Assembly: GCF_036588685.1 (NCBI RefSeq)
Contig: NC_086378.1
Span: 29,799,578 to 29,863,577, forward strand
DNA: 64,000 nucleotides
Origin: Mytilus trossulus
Taxonomy: Eukaryota; Mollusca; Bivalvia; Mytilida; Mytilidae
Reading direction: 5' to 3'
The position numbers were made by a program, and so were the translations under genes. Below, one piece after another: positions 50,601 through 63,373 of this stretch. How positions within the stretch are numbered: position 1 is the first letter of the stretch; every line of letters starts with the position of its first letter. A model generated the notes under the pieces. It did no database searches. It had not been told where the DNA came from and saw only the letters and a list, made by a program, of their open reading frames with translations.

Positions 50601-53600
50601 CTCCAGGTTAGGGGAAGAGTTGGGATCTCGCTATCATATTTTATCCCGCCACTTCTGTATGAATAGGACTGTTCCAAGTCAAGAGCCTGTAATTCGGTGG
50701 TTGTCGTTTGTTTATGTGTTATATATTTGTTTTTCGTTTATTGCATTGTCATTTCGGGGCCTTTTATAGCTGACAAGTGGTATTGGCTTTGTTCTTGTTG
50801 AAGGCCGTACGATGACCTATAGTTGTTAATTTCTGTGTCATTTTGGTCTCTTGTGAAAAGGTGTCTTATTGGCAATCAAGATAGTTAACAAAAAAGAGCA
50901 ATTTGAATTCACAGAATATGACAATAGTATTGCTAAGTATGTCACTTGTGATTGCATTTTAACATAACAGATATTTCAGTTACTTTGGACGCTTTACGAC
51001 ACGAGGTTCTATCCATTGGCGGCCTTGAAATCAAAGGGTGTTGTTTTGTTCTAAACCATGCGTTTGTTGTATTATTGGTTTGTAATCCAACTCTTCTTAA
51101 TCCTTATTCCTAATACGATGCTGTTTTGTAATTCTTAGTATAATGTTTGCATTATTTTTTTTACTTTTAAAAGCATATGATAGACAAATATGCATGACAA
51201 TGTAGCCTAGGCCTACTTACCAGACTAGACATGGCGTTGGTGGGTGGGTCAAACAAGGTTGATGATGACCTTCTGAAATCCTCTGAAAAAAAAGATTTAT
51301 GCGTTAAAAAGTCGATTGAAAGATAATCTTATTTCTTGAGCGGTATAATACATATAAGTAGCAAATTCTCAAAATGATAGTGGTGTGCCGGACCAATGGG
51401 AAAATGTTTACAAAAAGCAACTTGAGAAACTGTTGTATTTTGATCAGAATTTGAGCCTACCTTACTATTATTCAATACACAGATCTCACAACGAGATGCT
51501 TGAATAAAAGTTATTCTGCTTGCAGAAACTCTACAAACATATACTGTCCGGAAGCTATGCCTTTTCTGTAAACATCTTTTAATTTACATATTCCAGTCCA
51601 ATAGGGCAAACGCAACAGTAGCAAGGGCAGATAATAACGCATCAAGGCATCCATACTTGACGCGTTGTTTTGCGACGTTGTCAAGAACAGGCATTCGAAA
51701 TTCGCGGAAAATGAGCTGACAGCCTGACATCATCAAATCAGTTGCGTAAAATGAAAGAAACTTAACAAGCTGGGAATGTGTGAAAGCAAATTGAATATAC
51801 TACAGTAAGCATTATGTTCCAACACCGCCGCCGGTGGTTCCAGTCGGTAAATGATAAACATAAGTAAATTGATTAGTTTATGTAGCGGTGTGGTGTATGG
51901 CGGGAATACCCCATGGCGATGTTGCATTAGCGCCACCAATAATGGGACGGGGATTACCAGCAGTTAACTACAGATTTTTGTTTTATGCCAAAGGGAAAAT
52001 AAGCACATGGAACCCCATTTTTGGTCTAACGCAAAATGTTTTGCACGTCTTCAAGAATGATTGTGCCTTGATTGCAAAAGAATATCGACTTTAGATTTAT
52101 TTTTACAAATATACCAATCTAATTGAAATGTTGATCTCTGATTACGTTATACTGCATATGAGATCTAACAACTATCAATAGAGGTTTCGCTTTTGTAACC
52201 TTTTTTTTTACCCTAGAAAGTATTTATATTGACCAATCACAATCGTCCTAATGAAAGGGCTTCAAAAGAATGTTTGAAGATGGCGACGAAGGATGAAAGA
52301 GGATTTGGAAAACGAATAAACAGATATTTTGCCTCATCACAAAGTTTAAGGGCTAAATTGTGAGAAAAGTCAAAGTTTCCATGTATTTTGAAGCACAGAG
52401 ATTGTATAGTCATGCTTCCTACGGGCAACGGAAAGAGTTTTTAAGTAAATTTTCTTACTTAATATAACATTTTAAAAGTCACTTGAAACTGGAGATACAC
52501 CTATAATTTTCAGGAGTGGAAACATGCTAATGTAGCCCCAGACTTCAAAATGGTGGAAAAATACAAACCTGTAAACTACAGGTCAATATCTTTAACCTGC
52601 ATACGTTGCAAGCTCATGGAGCATCCCAGATAAAGGTACAAGCCCCCACCCATTAAAATGCCAAAAATAACAATCACTGAAGCAGGTATTACTAAATTAC
52701 ATGCCAACATGATAATGTAGCCCCAGCTTTCAAAAAGGGGGAAAAACTACAGGCCAATATCTTTAACCTGCATATGTTGCAAGCTAATGGAACATATATT
52801 TATCAGAGGGGGGCAGGGGGCCGGGCCCCCCCCTTTTGGGGAAAAAATTTGGTTGCATATATAGGGATCACTGGAGCGGGCCCCCTCTTAGGTCAGTCAG
52901 TGGGCCACCACTAATGAAAATTTCTAGATCTGCCACTAATTATTACAAGTAACATCATGTCTCACCTTGAAAAACATCACATATTATATGATCTTCAGTC
53001 TGGCTTCAGAAAATCAAGGTCATGTGAAACACAATTAATAGACTTCATTCACGAACTAGCACGATCAAAATCAAATAATAGTAACACACAAATTGACTTA
53101 ATCATAATGGACTTCGCTAAAGCGTTCGACAAAGTTTCACATCGTCACCTCCTTTACAAACTCAAATTCTATGGTATTGAAAATAACACACTTAATTGGA
53201 TTCAGGCATTTTTACAGGACAGAATACAAACAGTAGTCATTAATGGCATTTTCTTCACCTCTTTACCAGTAACATTTGGTGAACCACAAGGAACAGTATT
53301 GGGCCCAATACTGTTTTTTATCTTTATAAATGACTTACCGGAATATCTAGAACACAGTACACAGGCACATACACAAATTATGTGGCGGGGTTAAACATGT
53401 TAGCTGGATCCCAACCCTCTCCTTAACCTGGGACAGTGGTATAACAGTCATGTGACAGTACAACATAAGATCAATCTATATAAATCAGTTGAAAAAGGCT
53501 TAACTCATCAGATAGATAAAAAATACAAGTAGAACAAGTAAAAATAGCTTAGTAACTAAATTCAGGTTTGTGTGCAGGTCCTGCTGACTTACCTATGGGG

Positions 53601-56600
53601 AGGGGGCTCCAGACATGCTCAGTGATTCGCTATAAAAATATGATTGCCAATGAGACAACTCTCCACAAGAGCTAAAATTACATAGAAGTTAAAATCTCTC
53701 TCAATTCATATGTGTACATTGTAACTATATATACACTCCATTCTGAAAACTCAAATCAAGACTAAGGTTGGTAAATTTAACAAAGGTGGATGCAGAGAAG
53801 TTAAGAAAGGGGAATGATAAACACTGTTGTGTCAGTGCGCCATTAATGGCTTGTTATTGCACATATACTTGTACATCATGTACATGTAAACTTACAAATT
53901 TTATTTATTTTGGAAAAGGTTGAGTTGTCATGTTCCCATAAACAGCTTATTGTACAACTTGTTATGGAAATTTTTGCCTGTCATACATGTACATAGTCAA
54001 CAATATAAATTACAAATTTTGGGATGATTATCAGCTTTTCAACAAATTATTTTTGGACATTTACATATAAAAATGTAACACAATTTTATGGGATTAATGA
54101 AGACCAATTATAAAACTCTTTAATTTCAGGTTAGTGTCTGATCAAACAGTAGTTTGGACTCCAGTCTGAAAAACCCTAGATTCTGACAATGTTTCTTTCA
54201 ATTTGTGACTGGGCCAAACAAACAACACGGTGTAGGGAACTCTTAAAACACACAGACAGTGACACAGAAAAAGCCACTACAAGCATCTGAAGATGAATCT
54301 GAGAATGGCACTACAGATCTAGGTTGTGAACCAGCTCTAGAGTTTCAACATACAGATCTTAGCCTACAGTATGGTACATGTATTGTATGTATAATGTATG
54401 ATATAATACTTTAAATTTATGATCATGATGATAAAGACAAAAAAAAGTATCTGGATAGACTTTTAGTTTATTGTCTATTTATTTCATTTATATCTTAAGT
54501 TTGTTCTCAAATACATTTTTGATATATATATACCAAAAATTATGTATCACAATATCAACTGTCAATTTCATTAATGATTGAATGAATTGAATTTTCTGTC
54601 TTTTTTTGTTTTACAGAATTCTGTCATAAATTATTATTAGATGTGAATTGATGTGCTGAAAACATGGAAAATAAACTTGACCATAAATCATTCTCAAGAT
54701 GGTTATTCAGTTGTCAAACTGCTTCTTAATAAACAGTTTGCAATTGTAATTAATTATTTTGAATGAGTTAATTTACATCATGTACTGCTGCTGAAAGTTG
54801 CTGGATCGTCATAGTCCTGAAGTATGGAAATGGAATAAAAATGTTATATTGCAGCTGGTCTGTTTTAGTCTTCAATAGGATCATGCATGGTATGTTATAT
54901 AAAAAAGAAGATGTGGTATGATTGCCAATGAGACAACTCTCCACAAGAGACCAAAATGACACAGAAATTAACAAATTATGACTATAGGACTAAGGTCACA
55001 GTACCGCCTTCAACAATGAGCAAAGCCCATGTATACATGGTATATATATATATAATACTTTCCAATATTATGATATCTAAAGAATGTTCCTAAACATGTA
55101 ATTATTTTTTTTTAAGTCATTTGTAATTACACAATGTTACATGGCCATACATAACAAAATTTCCAATCATACATGGGGATTTACTACATTGAAGAATAGG
55201 TCCATCCAATGAAATGATCTGAAAAATAATTACTGTTATACTTTCATACATTTGACGTGAAACTGTACTTATGTATCCCGTCATACTTTGAACCACAGAA
55301 TTATTTTATCTATTATTATTACTTCTACTGTTAAGTATGTTTTTTGTTATATCTACTTTACGTGACTCTGCATTTATGTATGCCGTCAATTGAACGACAA
55401 AATTATTTTTATGATTACCTGTGTGAATTTCAAGCGCACAATTTTACACCAGAACTGAAAACCTTCTATCCTTCACGGGTAGACTTTACATAGATAAATT
55501 AAGTCGTATAAGAAAAGCAATATGAGTATGTTAAATTTGATGTATGCCTTTTTGTGCTTCTTCGTTACATTTGTTGTTTTTTACTATAGTGATATTAAGA
55601 TGATAACACAATATTGACTGTTGTACCCCTATTTTTGACATTTTTACTCTTTGAGTATGTTTGTTTTGTTCATGCATTGTTGAAAATGTAATGGAATTTA
55701 ATGCGATTGTCATACAAGTGAGAGGATTAGCTATCTATAGAACCAGGTTCAATCCACCATTTTCTACATTAGAAAATGCCTGTACCAAATCAGGAATATG
55801 ACAGTTGTTATCCATTTGTTTGATGTGTTTGGACTTTTGATTTTTGATTTTCCTTTTTGAATTTTCCTCGGAGTTCAGTATTTTTGTGTTTTTACTTTTT
55901 TTCATACATCATTAATTACAAGGAGAAAGTACCTATGCTTATATATTCCAGACCATATAAGTATTTGGATTGTACGTGTACGGTCCAGTACGAGTATACT
56001 CATATGATCTAGTACGAGCTTGACCGTACATGTATTTGGAACATATGGGTTTATTTTAGACACATATTCATCAAAATACTTTTATTGAGTATTTCTTATT
56101 AATATAAGACAGTTAAAGGAATAAAGTGGAAAACATTACATCAATTGAAATTGAATAATTCTGTATTTAATTGTCTGTTTCAATCTTATTTTAGCATTCT
56201 CGTCCCTGGTGACACTTGCTGATGGAAGGAAAATCATATTTCTTACATTTACATGTTTTGTTCATGCCTGTTCCTTTGCATTTGCACCCATGCTTGTTTT
56301 GCAGCAGCATGCAATGAAATTCCTTTTGTTTTACAAATTACATTTTCAATTTTGTATGTCAAAAGTTCTATTGCACTCATAACCTAACAATATGCCAAAT
56401 AATAGTTTGTATAAAATTGCATCCTTAATAATAATATCAGCAACCCTACATCCAGAGTTACTATTCTCACAATAACAAATATAAAAAAAGAAGATGTGGT
56501 ATGATTGCCAATGAGACGACTATCTACAAAAACTTTTTCATTCTTTGCCTACTTTTTAACACTATTTTATTATAGTTTTTAGTTTTTTTGGAACAGATTT

Positions 56601-59600
56601 TTATATAATTTATGTCCATTTTCTTCCGTGATATACTGTACAGGAGATTAACTTTTAAATAACATTAATTTTTTGTTTCAATTACAATTGAACTTTTTAT
56701 ATTAATTTAAGATTTCGGTTATGTTGAACTGTGATGTTTATACTTTTAATGATATACATGTATATGTATCGAATAAACTTGACCAACGTCTTATAATCTG
56801 GCAGACTGTAAGTGTACATTCAGACCATATGCATATTTTGAAAAAGTATTCAAATATGGATCGGACCTAACTCTTTATTATTATTTAAATGATATATATG
56901 TAAGAGTGGGAAATTTAGATATTTGTGCAACTGATTAGTGGATAAGGTATATCCTACATTTGATTTGCAAGAATTTGGATTGATCGTTTGTCAACAACAA
57001 TTCATAGTAATGAGGGAATTTTTTTTTTTATTTCATTTGACTTTTTAATATTTTTTGTTGGTGTTATTTGTTTGAATCCTATTAAGTATCCTGAATTTTG
57101 GTCATTGCTTTATATATGGTATAGAGGCATTTACCACATGCACATCTAGGTTGCCCAAATTTCAAAAGTGTCATAGGTTTGATATATTGGTTTTGAGACG
57201 GAACTTTTTGCAGGTAGGGGTGTGTGTCAACGGATACATGTATCAATTTTGTTTCATTATTGAACATATTGTTTTATTTGTGTTATCAGTGTTATATGTT
57301 TCACATTCATATCATATTCATGTTTCTTGACGATTGATGACAAATAGTTTTGCGCTGCATATTTTGAAACAATTTATTGCTTTGTACATTATGTTTGGTT
57401 TTACGTACTGAATATTTAAATTAGTACAATAGAAAATTAAAGCAATTCTTTATTATTTAAATTTTATTTATATATATTCAAATGGCATGAGTTGTGCATG
57501 AACTCAAAGCGCATCAAAATTAACCATATATACATGTACACTAATATAAGCACTTTTCGAGATAGTCACTGGTCCATATTATACACTCAGGAAGGTGGAA
57601 GACGAAAGTCACCGCTTCAGGTACAAAATGTACTTGTAACTTTATATATTCTTTTAGCCTTGTTTAAAATGTTTCAATTAAAGTAAAGTTACTTTAGGTT
57701 TTTCAAATATATAGAATTCAGTGTGGCTTGAAAGCCACATTTTGGTATGCAAGTTAATGACAGAATAGAGCTCTGTTGCATGCAAATATTTTAGTCAAAT
57801 ATATTGTTCATATTTATTGGAACACAATTGTAAACTTAGTTTACAATTTTTATACTTTCAGATTAATATAATAGGGTATCTTAAAATTGGACAACTCGGT
57901 TAATGCAGAAAATGGCCCACACTTATCACCACTCCTAAAGTCTTTGTGCTTTATGGTGTCTTAATCTTCACCCTAGTCTGTGATATTGGTGTCCCATTTT
58001 TCCTGCAACAATAATTTGCCCTTAAGAAACTCCAATCTCCACCACAAAACATATGCATCAATTGAACTGCCCATCTTAATTCTATACTATAATAAATGCC
58101 ACACTGAGCAAACCCTGAACAGTTGATACTGCCTGATTTTGGATTCAAGCAAATGTTGTCATAGTTCTTGAAAAAACCCAAATATAAACCCCTTAAAGAA
58201 ATTGGAGAGAAAAAACACCACCCCCTTGGAATAATTTCCTCCAAACTCAATGCCTGCCTTTCATTTGTAGTATGGAACCATATTTTTTTTCGGGGTTCGT
58301 AAACTCTGTTAATTGTAACAAAACCCTGCGATTGAAAGTTGGCCACGGGTTCGTTTTATCGGGAAAAAAAAGGGGGGGGGGGGCTGAGCGGAACACATTA
58401 AGATTATTCATGTCTGTTTAAGCTTCCCACTTAGAGAAACATCTCAATTGAATGTTATTTTGTAATGTTAATTCGATGTCAATGTCTAAAAAACTGCTTT
58501 ATTTATCGACTTTGTTTTTGAAGCGAGTAACAAACTGTCGGGCTTTATCTTTCGATGTTCTCTGGACATATCCTCATGATATAGATAAGCCATATTATAC
58601 ATTTAGGTATCGAATGGACTGCAAAGATTTGTTAAGATTAATTCTAATTGGTTTAAAAAGTCACGTGTGAAATCCTCAGAAGTGAAACTACATATTGATA
58701 GTTGTTAGATCTCATATGCAGTATAACGTAATCAGAGATCAACATTTCAATTAGATTGCAAATATACAATTCTAGTTCCAGAAAAATTGTCTACGTTTCA
58801 ACTAATAAAAGTCATTCAAGTGAATGTCGTAATTTATTTTTGGTTCAAATTAAAATGTGCTTCTAATGTTCTTAAGATTTAGCAGTGACGCAATAAATGT
58901 AATATGTAAAACTCTATTTATTTAATTTGAATTTAAAAAGCTCAAAAGAAAATAAAAGCCTTTAAATTCGACGGAATTCGCATATCTACCTACTTGAATT
59001 GAATAAATATAAATTTGAGACACGACAATAACATATTAAATGGCCTTTTAATAGTATTGACAAAGTATTTAAATTATCTGAAATTATAAATCGACGGGGA
59101 GGTAGCATAAAACTGTCGCAAGTTCAACAAAGAGAACAAGTGGTTTTGGTATATGTTTTCTGCATTTTTTGGCAAAGTAACATTCGATGTCTTTAATAAA
59201 TTCTAACATTTTTAGACGCATAAAAGCCTACAAATTATGAAATTTAAAATGGAGTCTCCCTACATCTGGTCCCCTAAATGAATTAATCGGTTTAATTGAA
59301 CTCTATAACTGACCAAATTTATTTTATCTTTTGACATATACATTTTAGATAATGAACACCGGTCTAGTGGGTATATGTATTGATTGGCATAAAGTAATAC
59401 AATAAACTATTTAAATATTTAATTCGATATCTTTAAAGAACATGGTATGGAATATCAATAAAACCGTTACCCTGTCATAAATCGTGTATATCTACTCTGC
59501 ATGTCAATATTGATTTACATATACATATATATTTAAGTAATATTAGACATTTTAGGGGAGGCAAGGATCTTTTAGATTGAAAGAATTATCTTATTATAAA

Positions 59601-60120
59601 AGGCTAACAAAATGTTTTCAGTTTTTCTGCAAGTCAGGAATATGACAGTTGTTATCCATTCATTTGATGTGTTTAAACTTTTGATATTTCAATTTGATTA
59701 GGGACTTTCTTTTTTTAATTTGCCTCGGAACTCAGTATTTGTGTGACTTTACTTTTTACGGACACATATATCATTTTGTATGATTAACATGAAATATACG
59801 GGGAGGATTTTTAACTGTGTGTGTTATAATTCCCGCGTTTCAAATTAACATCATACAAAAATGGAAAAAAAAATAATAAAACAAATAACAATATTACCTG
59901 GTCCTACAGAAGTTGTTGTACGGCAGTGCTCATCTGGTAATTTGTGTCCGGCAGTATCCATGTCCATTCTTCTGAAGCTGGGTATTTTGGGATGAAATAT
60001 ACCATTTTTCACTGCCGCTAATTGTACTCTCCGATGAGACGGGTATTGGTAAGAATAACTTGGAATATTAACCGGGTTAATTTTGTCGGTAGTTGTTGGT
60101 TTTACTCCTACAGTTGTCAT
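47625..60120 (-). CDS. probable sperm microtubule inner protein, SPMIP8/TEPP-like (7 exons)
   Basis: Exons in transcription order: 60120-59898, 51282-51221, 50391-50333, 49300-49215, 48605-48544, 48092-48028, 47688-47625. All join in phase, total 621 bases, and encode 206 aa ending at TAA 47625-47627. Every internal boundary has AG/GT. Visible segments are a basic N-terminus, RRMDMDTAGHKLPDEHC in exon 1, DEWSNFLNRSPERYSIKLPELP, FVGYAVRYLRPDITKSWRYT, LDQFGQKPIPANIY and the terminal SISSEAWR. There is no signal peptide or membrane segment. The pattern (SWRYTL, LDQxGQKP, terminal WR) agrees with my recollection of TEPP/SPMIP8, a protein of the sperm flagellar doublet lumen; this name is from memory and tentative. 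Intron 1 (8.6 kb) carries decayed LINE and MITE sequence. The gene is convergent with the PDI-D gene, 1.6 kb apart. Confidence 0.75.
49700..50130 (-). repeat. inverted partner of the 15.8 kb repeat
   Basis: AAGTAGTGATTTGGTCCAAC and GGAAGCTGTCAAAAGATTTC are inverse matches to 15,900-15,975. It lies in intron 3 of the SPMIP8-like gene. Confidence 0.55.
50600..50885 (-). repeat. family B longer copy in the SPMIP8-like gene, intron 2
   Basis: CAAGTCAAGAGCCTGTAATT, GGGGCCTTTTATAGCTGACA and GAAGGCCGTACGATGACCTA match the extended family, in sense with the host gene's template strand. Further B pieces lie at 48,425-48,510, 48,905-49,012, 54,895-55,045, 56,482-56,530 and, degraded, at 42,098-42,290. 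Confidence 0.5.
52510..53394 (+). pseudogene. non-LTR retrotransposon RT fragment, MITE-interrupted
   Basis: The 145-codon frame from 52957 shows RT motifs: SGFRKSRSCETQL, IMDFAKAFDKVSH (catalytic Asp block) and GEPQGTVLGPILFFIFINDLP. It breaks before the YADD motif, where unrelated repeat sequence starts at about 53,385. Upstream, 52,515-52,625 encodes KHANVAPDFK and NYRSISLTCIRCKLMEH, and 52,705-52,800 repeats this segment in degraded form. A MITE at about 52,806-52,940 separates it from the rest. The catalytic YADD is missing, so it is inactive. Confidence 0.7.
52806..52940 (+). mobile_element. hAT-like MITE nested in the LINE
   Basis: Begins CAGAGGGGGGCAGGGGGCCG and ends CTAGATCTGCCACTA. 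It resembles the copies at 19,583 and 24,051 that carry CAGTGGCGGATCCAG ends. It interrupts the RT reading between the CKLMEH-type and MSHLEKHH segments. Confidence 0.45.
53385..53540 (+). repeat. dispersed repeat family E
   Basis: TTAAACATGTTAGCTGGATC and GTTGAAAAAGGCTTAACTCA are the inverse of 985-1110 (GAGTTAAGCCTTTTTCAACT, CCCGCTAACATGTTTAAC). It truncates the LINE RT just before its YADD motif. Confidence 0.5.
55262..55905 (-). repeat. dispersed repeat family A, long inverted copy
   Basis: The reverse complement matches 1,395-2,025 through the same landmarks in the same order, including the GTCGTnnnnTGACGGCATACAT segment. The small ORF on the minus strand here is part of the repeat. It lies in intron 1 of the SPMIP8-like gene. 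Confidence 0.6.
56531..59620. other. intron 1 of the SPMIP8-like gene, no further exon seen
   Basis: AT-rich, with scattered repeat scraps. The segment 58,685-58,765 is a near-perfect inverse of 52,110-52,190. The 131-residue minus-strand frame at 57,951-58,346 has no family I recognise and low-complexity flanks, so I do not call it. Confidence 0.45.
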
Positions 60121-60246
60121 TTTCGCTGATTATTCCAATTACCGTAATTAAGAAAAAAGTTGATTAGTTTTTTTTGTAATAAAAATTAAATCCCAGTCTT
60201 CAAAACATACCTCTTTACACAGTACCGATAGTTCAACTCTACTAAC

Positions 60247-60261
60247 GTCGCTATGAGCAAC
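60247..60261. promoter_or_regulatory. RFX X-box upstream of the SPMIP8-like gene
   Basis: GTCGCTATGAGCAAC fits the X-box consensus RYYNYY-AT-N(1-3)-RRNRAC at every position and lies 127 bases upstream of the ATG at 60120. X-boxes at about this distance drive ciliary genes through RFX factors. A CRE-like TTACGTCA at 60275-60282 lies 14 bases further upstream, a combination plausible for a testis or ciliated-cell gene. Confidence 0.6.
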
Positions 60262-60299
60262 TATCGACAAAAGGTTACGTCACAATGCGATTATAAGGT

Positions 60300-62211
60300 T
60301 CACTGCCGAGGATTTCCAAATGAAAGGTAAAATAACGTTCCAGACAATACCTTCTGATTATATTGTTTGTTTATCTCGTAATTAAAAGTAAATTATTTAT
60401 TACTATTGGAAATATTGTTTGAATATAACAATTACGCTAATCAGTTCAAAGTTATTTTTACTATCACCGTCTAAGACTACGATAATATGTCTTATAGTAG
60501 TATAAGTTAAGACGTACTTATAAGTCTTCAAAAAAGGCAAAGAAAACTGTAGCGTCCATCAATCTAAAAAAAAAATGCACCACGTCAGGCCACAATTGGT
60601 TTGCCCAAACCCTATCCAAACATCTAGACAGTGGATAAAGTTAAGCATTAGATGTTTTCATGTCTATCTGAATAAAAAAAAAATATTTTCACATCAGGAC
60701 AAGAAAAGATTTTGAGTAGGCAGCTATTTTCTGGGTAGGTAGGGTTAGGGCAAACAAACCTATTCTTTTTTTATGGCCTCACGAAGATAATTATTCAGAA
60801 ATGGAAGAAACACGAATTACGAAAAACAAAAAGAAAGTACTATAGCTATCTTTTTATTTGGGTGCAGCAAAATGTTGTTGACCAGTAGAACATCCGACAT
60901 GTGGTAATTGAAATGAACTACAACTTGATCGTATCATACACAAGTTTAAATGGAAACCTTGCGCTCTGGCCTTTCCGGTCATAAAAGTATCGATCACGAA
61001 ATCAGCCAATCAAAACTCCGTGAACAATACAATTACTTCCACCATCGAAATAACAAACTGTACGATGTCCTTGCACTCCCTGTGTGTTGTAGTGTGGATT
61101 TTCCTTGTCGATTTTGTTGTATATACGTTAGTGACATATCTCCATTAGTACCGATAGAGAGAAAGTAATTATATATGAACAGATTCCACTTTGTCCTCTC
61201 ACTTTTCTCGAGGAGTTTTCCGGATTACCGTAAGGAATCTACCAGTTCATACATTAATGTGGTTGAGATATTACCCACTGGACTGTAAGCATTTACCCGC
61301 ACCAACCTTCATCTTTAACTTGTTTTCCTTTAAATTGAGATAACCGATATCAGAACTCTGACCATCTTATTCTGATTATCAGGTAACACATAAAACCAAA
61401 GATATACAGTTGCTTAATAACAGCAAATATTGTCTTTTTGAAATTTTTATCAAACTTCATTGGTATTAGTGAGTGAAAGTATAACGGGGACTAGTTTAAC
61501 AGCTTGTGGTCAAAATACGGTACAGACGGGACAGGACAGGACCAGAAATACTTAACAGCATATCATCATAAAATTAAAGCCTTTTCTTTTATTTTCAAAT
61601 GTGACAACGTTATCAAAAATCTGATGAAAAATATCTTTCAATCCAGGTTCTATGATGTTGCTTTCAATATGGCGAAATCGTATATGACTGATTTGTGTAT
61701 GTTTTAATTTTGACTTCAAAGTTGTATTAAGGATGTACTTAGGTTAGGTTAGATAAAAATTAATAAATCAAGCATTTAAAATTGAAAGTAAAAGCATGTA
61801 GAGTATTGGCTCAGGATAAAAATAAGCTAAAAATATTGATAGGTCATGGACCTCCTTTTCGAGATATTTAAGATTTAAAATATGGCGGGAAAAGGCTGAC
61901 TTGGACTTTTACCTTATATTTAAATTGATATTATTTGGGTCTCAAAACAAAAGAAAGAAAATCAAGAATCTTCTAAATTTTGGTAAATGACATTTCATGA
62001 GCTATTTTAAAGTCTTATATGAAAAAATAAATGGGTGTTATGGGGCAAATTATTTTACCTTGTTTATCGCGTTTCAACATCAACTGCTAACCTTCATAAA
62101 ACCTTTATTACTGAACTAATTTTAAAAACTAAGGTACCATTTTCATCGTAACAGCTAGTTTAACACAGAAAATATAATAAAACTTGAGACAGGAGGGAAA
62201 AAATTTCACCT
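60300..62211. other. intergenic, no gene seen
   Basis: Upstream of the SPMIP8-like gene and left of the TAAGGTAGC MITE. Frames at 60,950-61,168 and 61,504-61,707 show no recognisable domain, signal or splice context. Confidence 0.45.
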
Positions 62212-62879
62212 TAAGGTAGCACTCCACAGTTAGATGTGTAGTTTCGCATTTTGGCCCCTGTGAATTTTTCAAATATGAGAGCTAGTGTGCAATAAAATTC
62301 ATTTTTGGATAGCCGAGTATTAAAATAGCCTTTGTATTGGGTTTATATGAACATCAAGGTTATGTAATGTAAGTAATATAGGCTGTTTTCTGTATGACAG
62401 TCCGTATTTGCATGTCCCTACCATACATTGGTCCGGCAATTATTGTAATAATTTTTTCCAACTTTTTATCGCACGAACTTTGTGATTGGATTTTACGAAA
62501 AAATAAGGAGAAAGACACCCATTTTTTATTGGACCATTAGGAAGATTTAGGAAAACATTTTCTAAAAAGGTATCACTCAAAGGCATTGAAATTCTAGTTT
62601 GATCCAAATTTTGGGGGAAAATGTGATATGTTCACTCCCCTTTTTGCAATATTTTATGGGGAAAAATGCAGAATGTTGCCATGGATACACATAAAAGTAA
62701 TTAATTTTCACCCTTTTAACTTTTGAAAATCAAATCTATGGAAGATACTGATTACATACATATGCACATGTACAACACAAACAGTTAGGTTAATGTATTA
62801 GAAATCCAGGAATAGGAGATGATAAAACATTTTGTGGCTCATTTTTGCTTTTATTTTCTAACTGTGGAGTGCTACCTTA
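62212..62879. mobile_element. 668 bp MITE with 23 bp terminal inverted repeats
   Basis: The ends are perfect inverted copies of TAAGGTAGCACTCCACAGTT followed by AGA. The flanks read TTAA at the left and TTAT at the right, suggesting a piggyBac-type TTAA target site with one later change. The interior has no coding potential. Confidence 0.65.
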
Positions 62880-62932
62880 TAATGGTATTAAAAAAAAAGA
62901 GCCAAAGGCGCAGAGACAAAATTAAAGCCTAG

Positions 62933-63092
62933 GACAAATTGTGCCGCGTTGCCAACGGAAAGCTGAGTCTGGACCAGGATCAAAGACTACTTATATTGCC
63001 AGCGACTTTCAAGACGAAGAACAACAATCCGGGTTCCCTGTAAAACTTTACATTCTACATCTATTGACTGTCATATTTGAGGAGATGGGGTT
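62933..63092 (+). other. possible short exon or coding remnant
   Basis: A stretch open in frame ends at a strong donor, TTTG|GTAAGT, at 63093. The reading includes AESGPGSKTTYIASDFQDEE and then a hydrophobic segment, FPVKLYILHLLTVIF. There is no clear start codon and the upstream acceptor (TAG at 62930-62932) has no pyrimidine tract, because it abuts a MITE end. A second frame is also open for half of the region. I cannot name a product and it may be chance. Confidence 0.18.
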
Positions 63093-63373
63093 TGGTAAGT
63101 GTCAGACAAGGAAATATTTCGTATCATTAAAGATAAACATACTAAGTGATAAGTGAAAGCAAAAGCATCTATTAAATAACATTGAGCTTTTAACAATAGA
63201 AAACAATAAACCAGCAAATGTAATACCTATCAGACAGTCTAACGACTGTTCAGCACACACAAGCCACAAAATTATAAAAGTCTAATATATAAAATAACAT
63301 AGTTTTTAATTAACGTAAAGCATACAATGTGTAAATAATAATTATGAAGTGGACACTGTGTAAATATAAATGA

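Noticed and set aside
57951-58346. 131-residue minus-strand ORF
   Set aside because: It is one of the longer frames, but shows no domain or splice logic tying it to the host gene; left uncalled, though it could be part of an old transposon.
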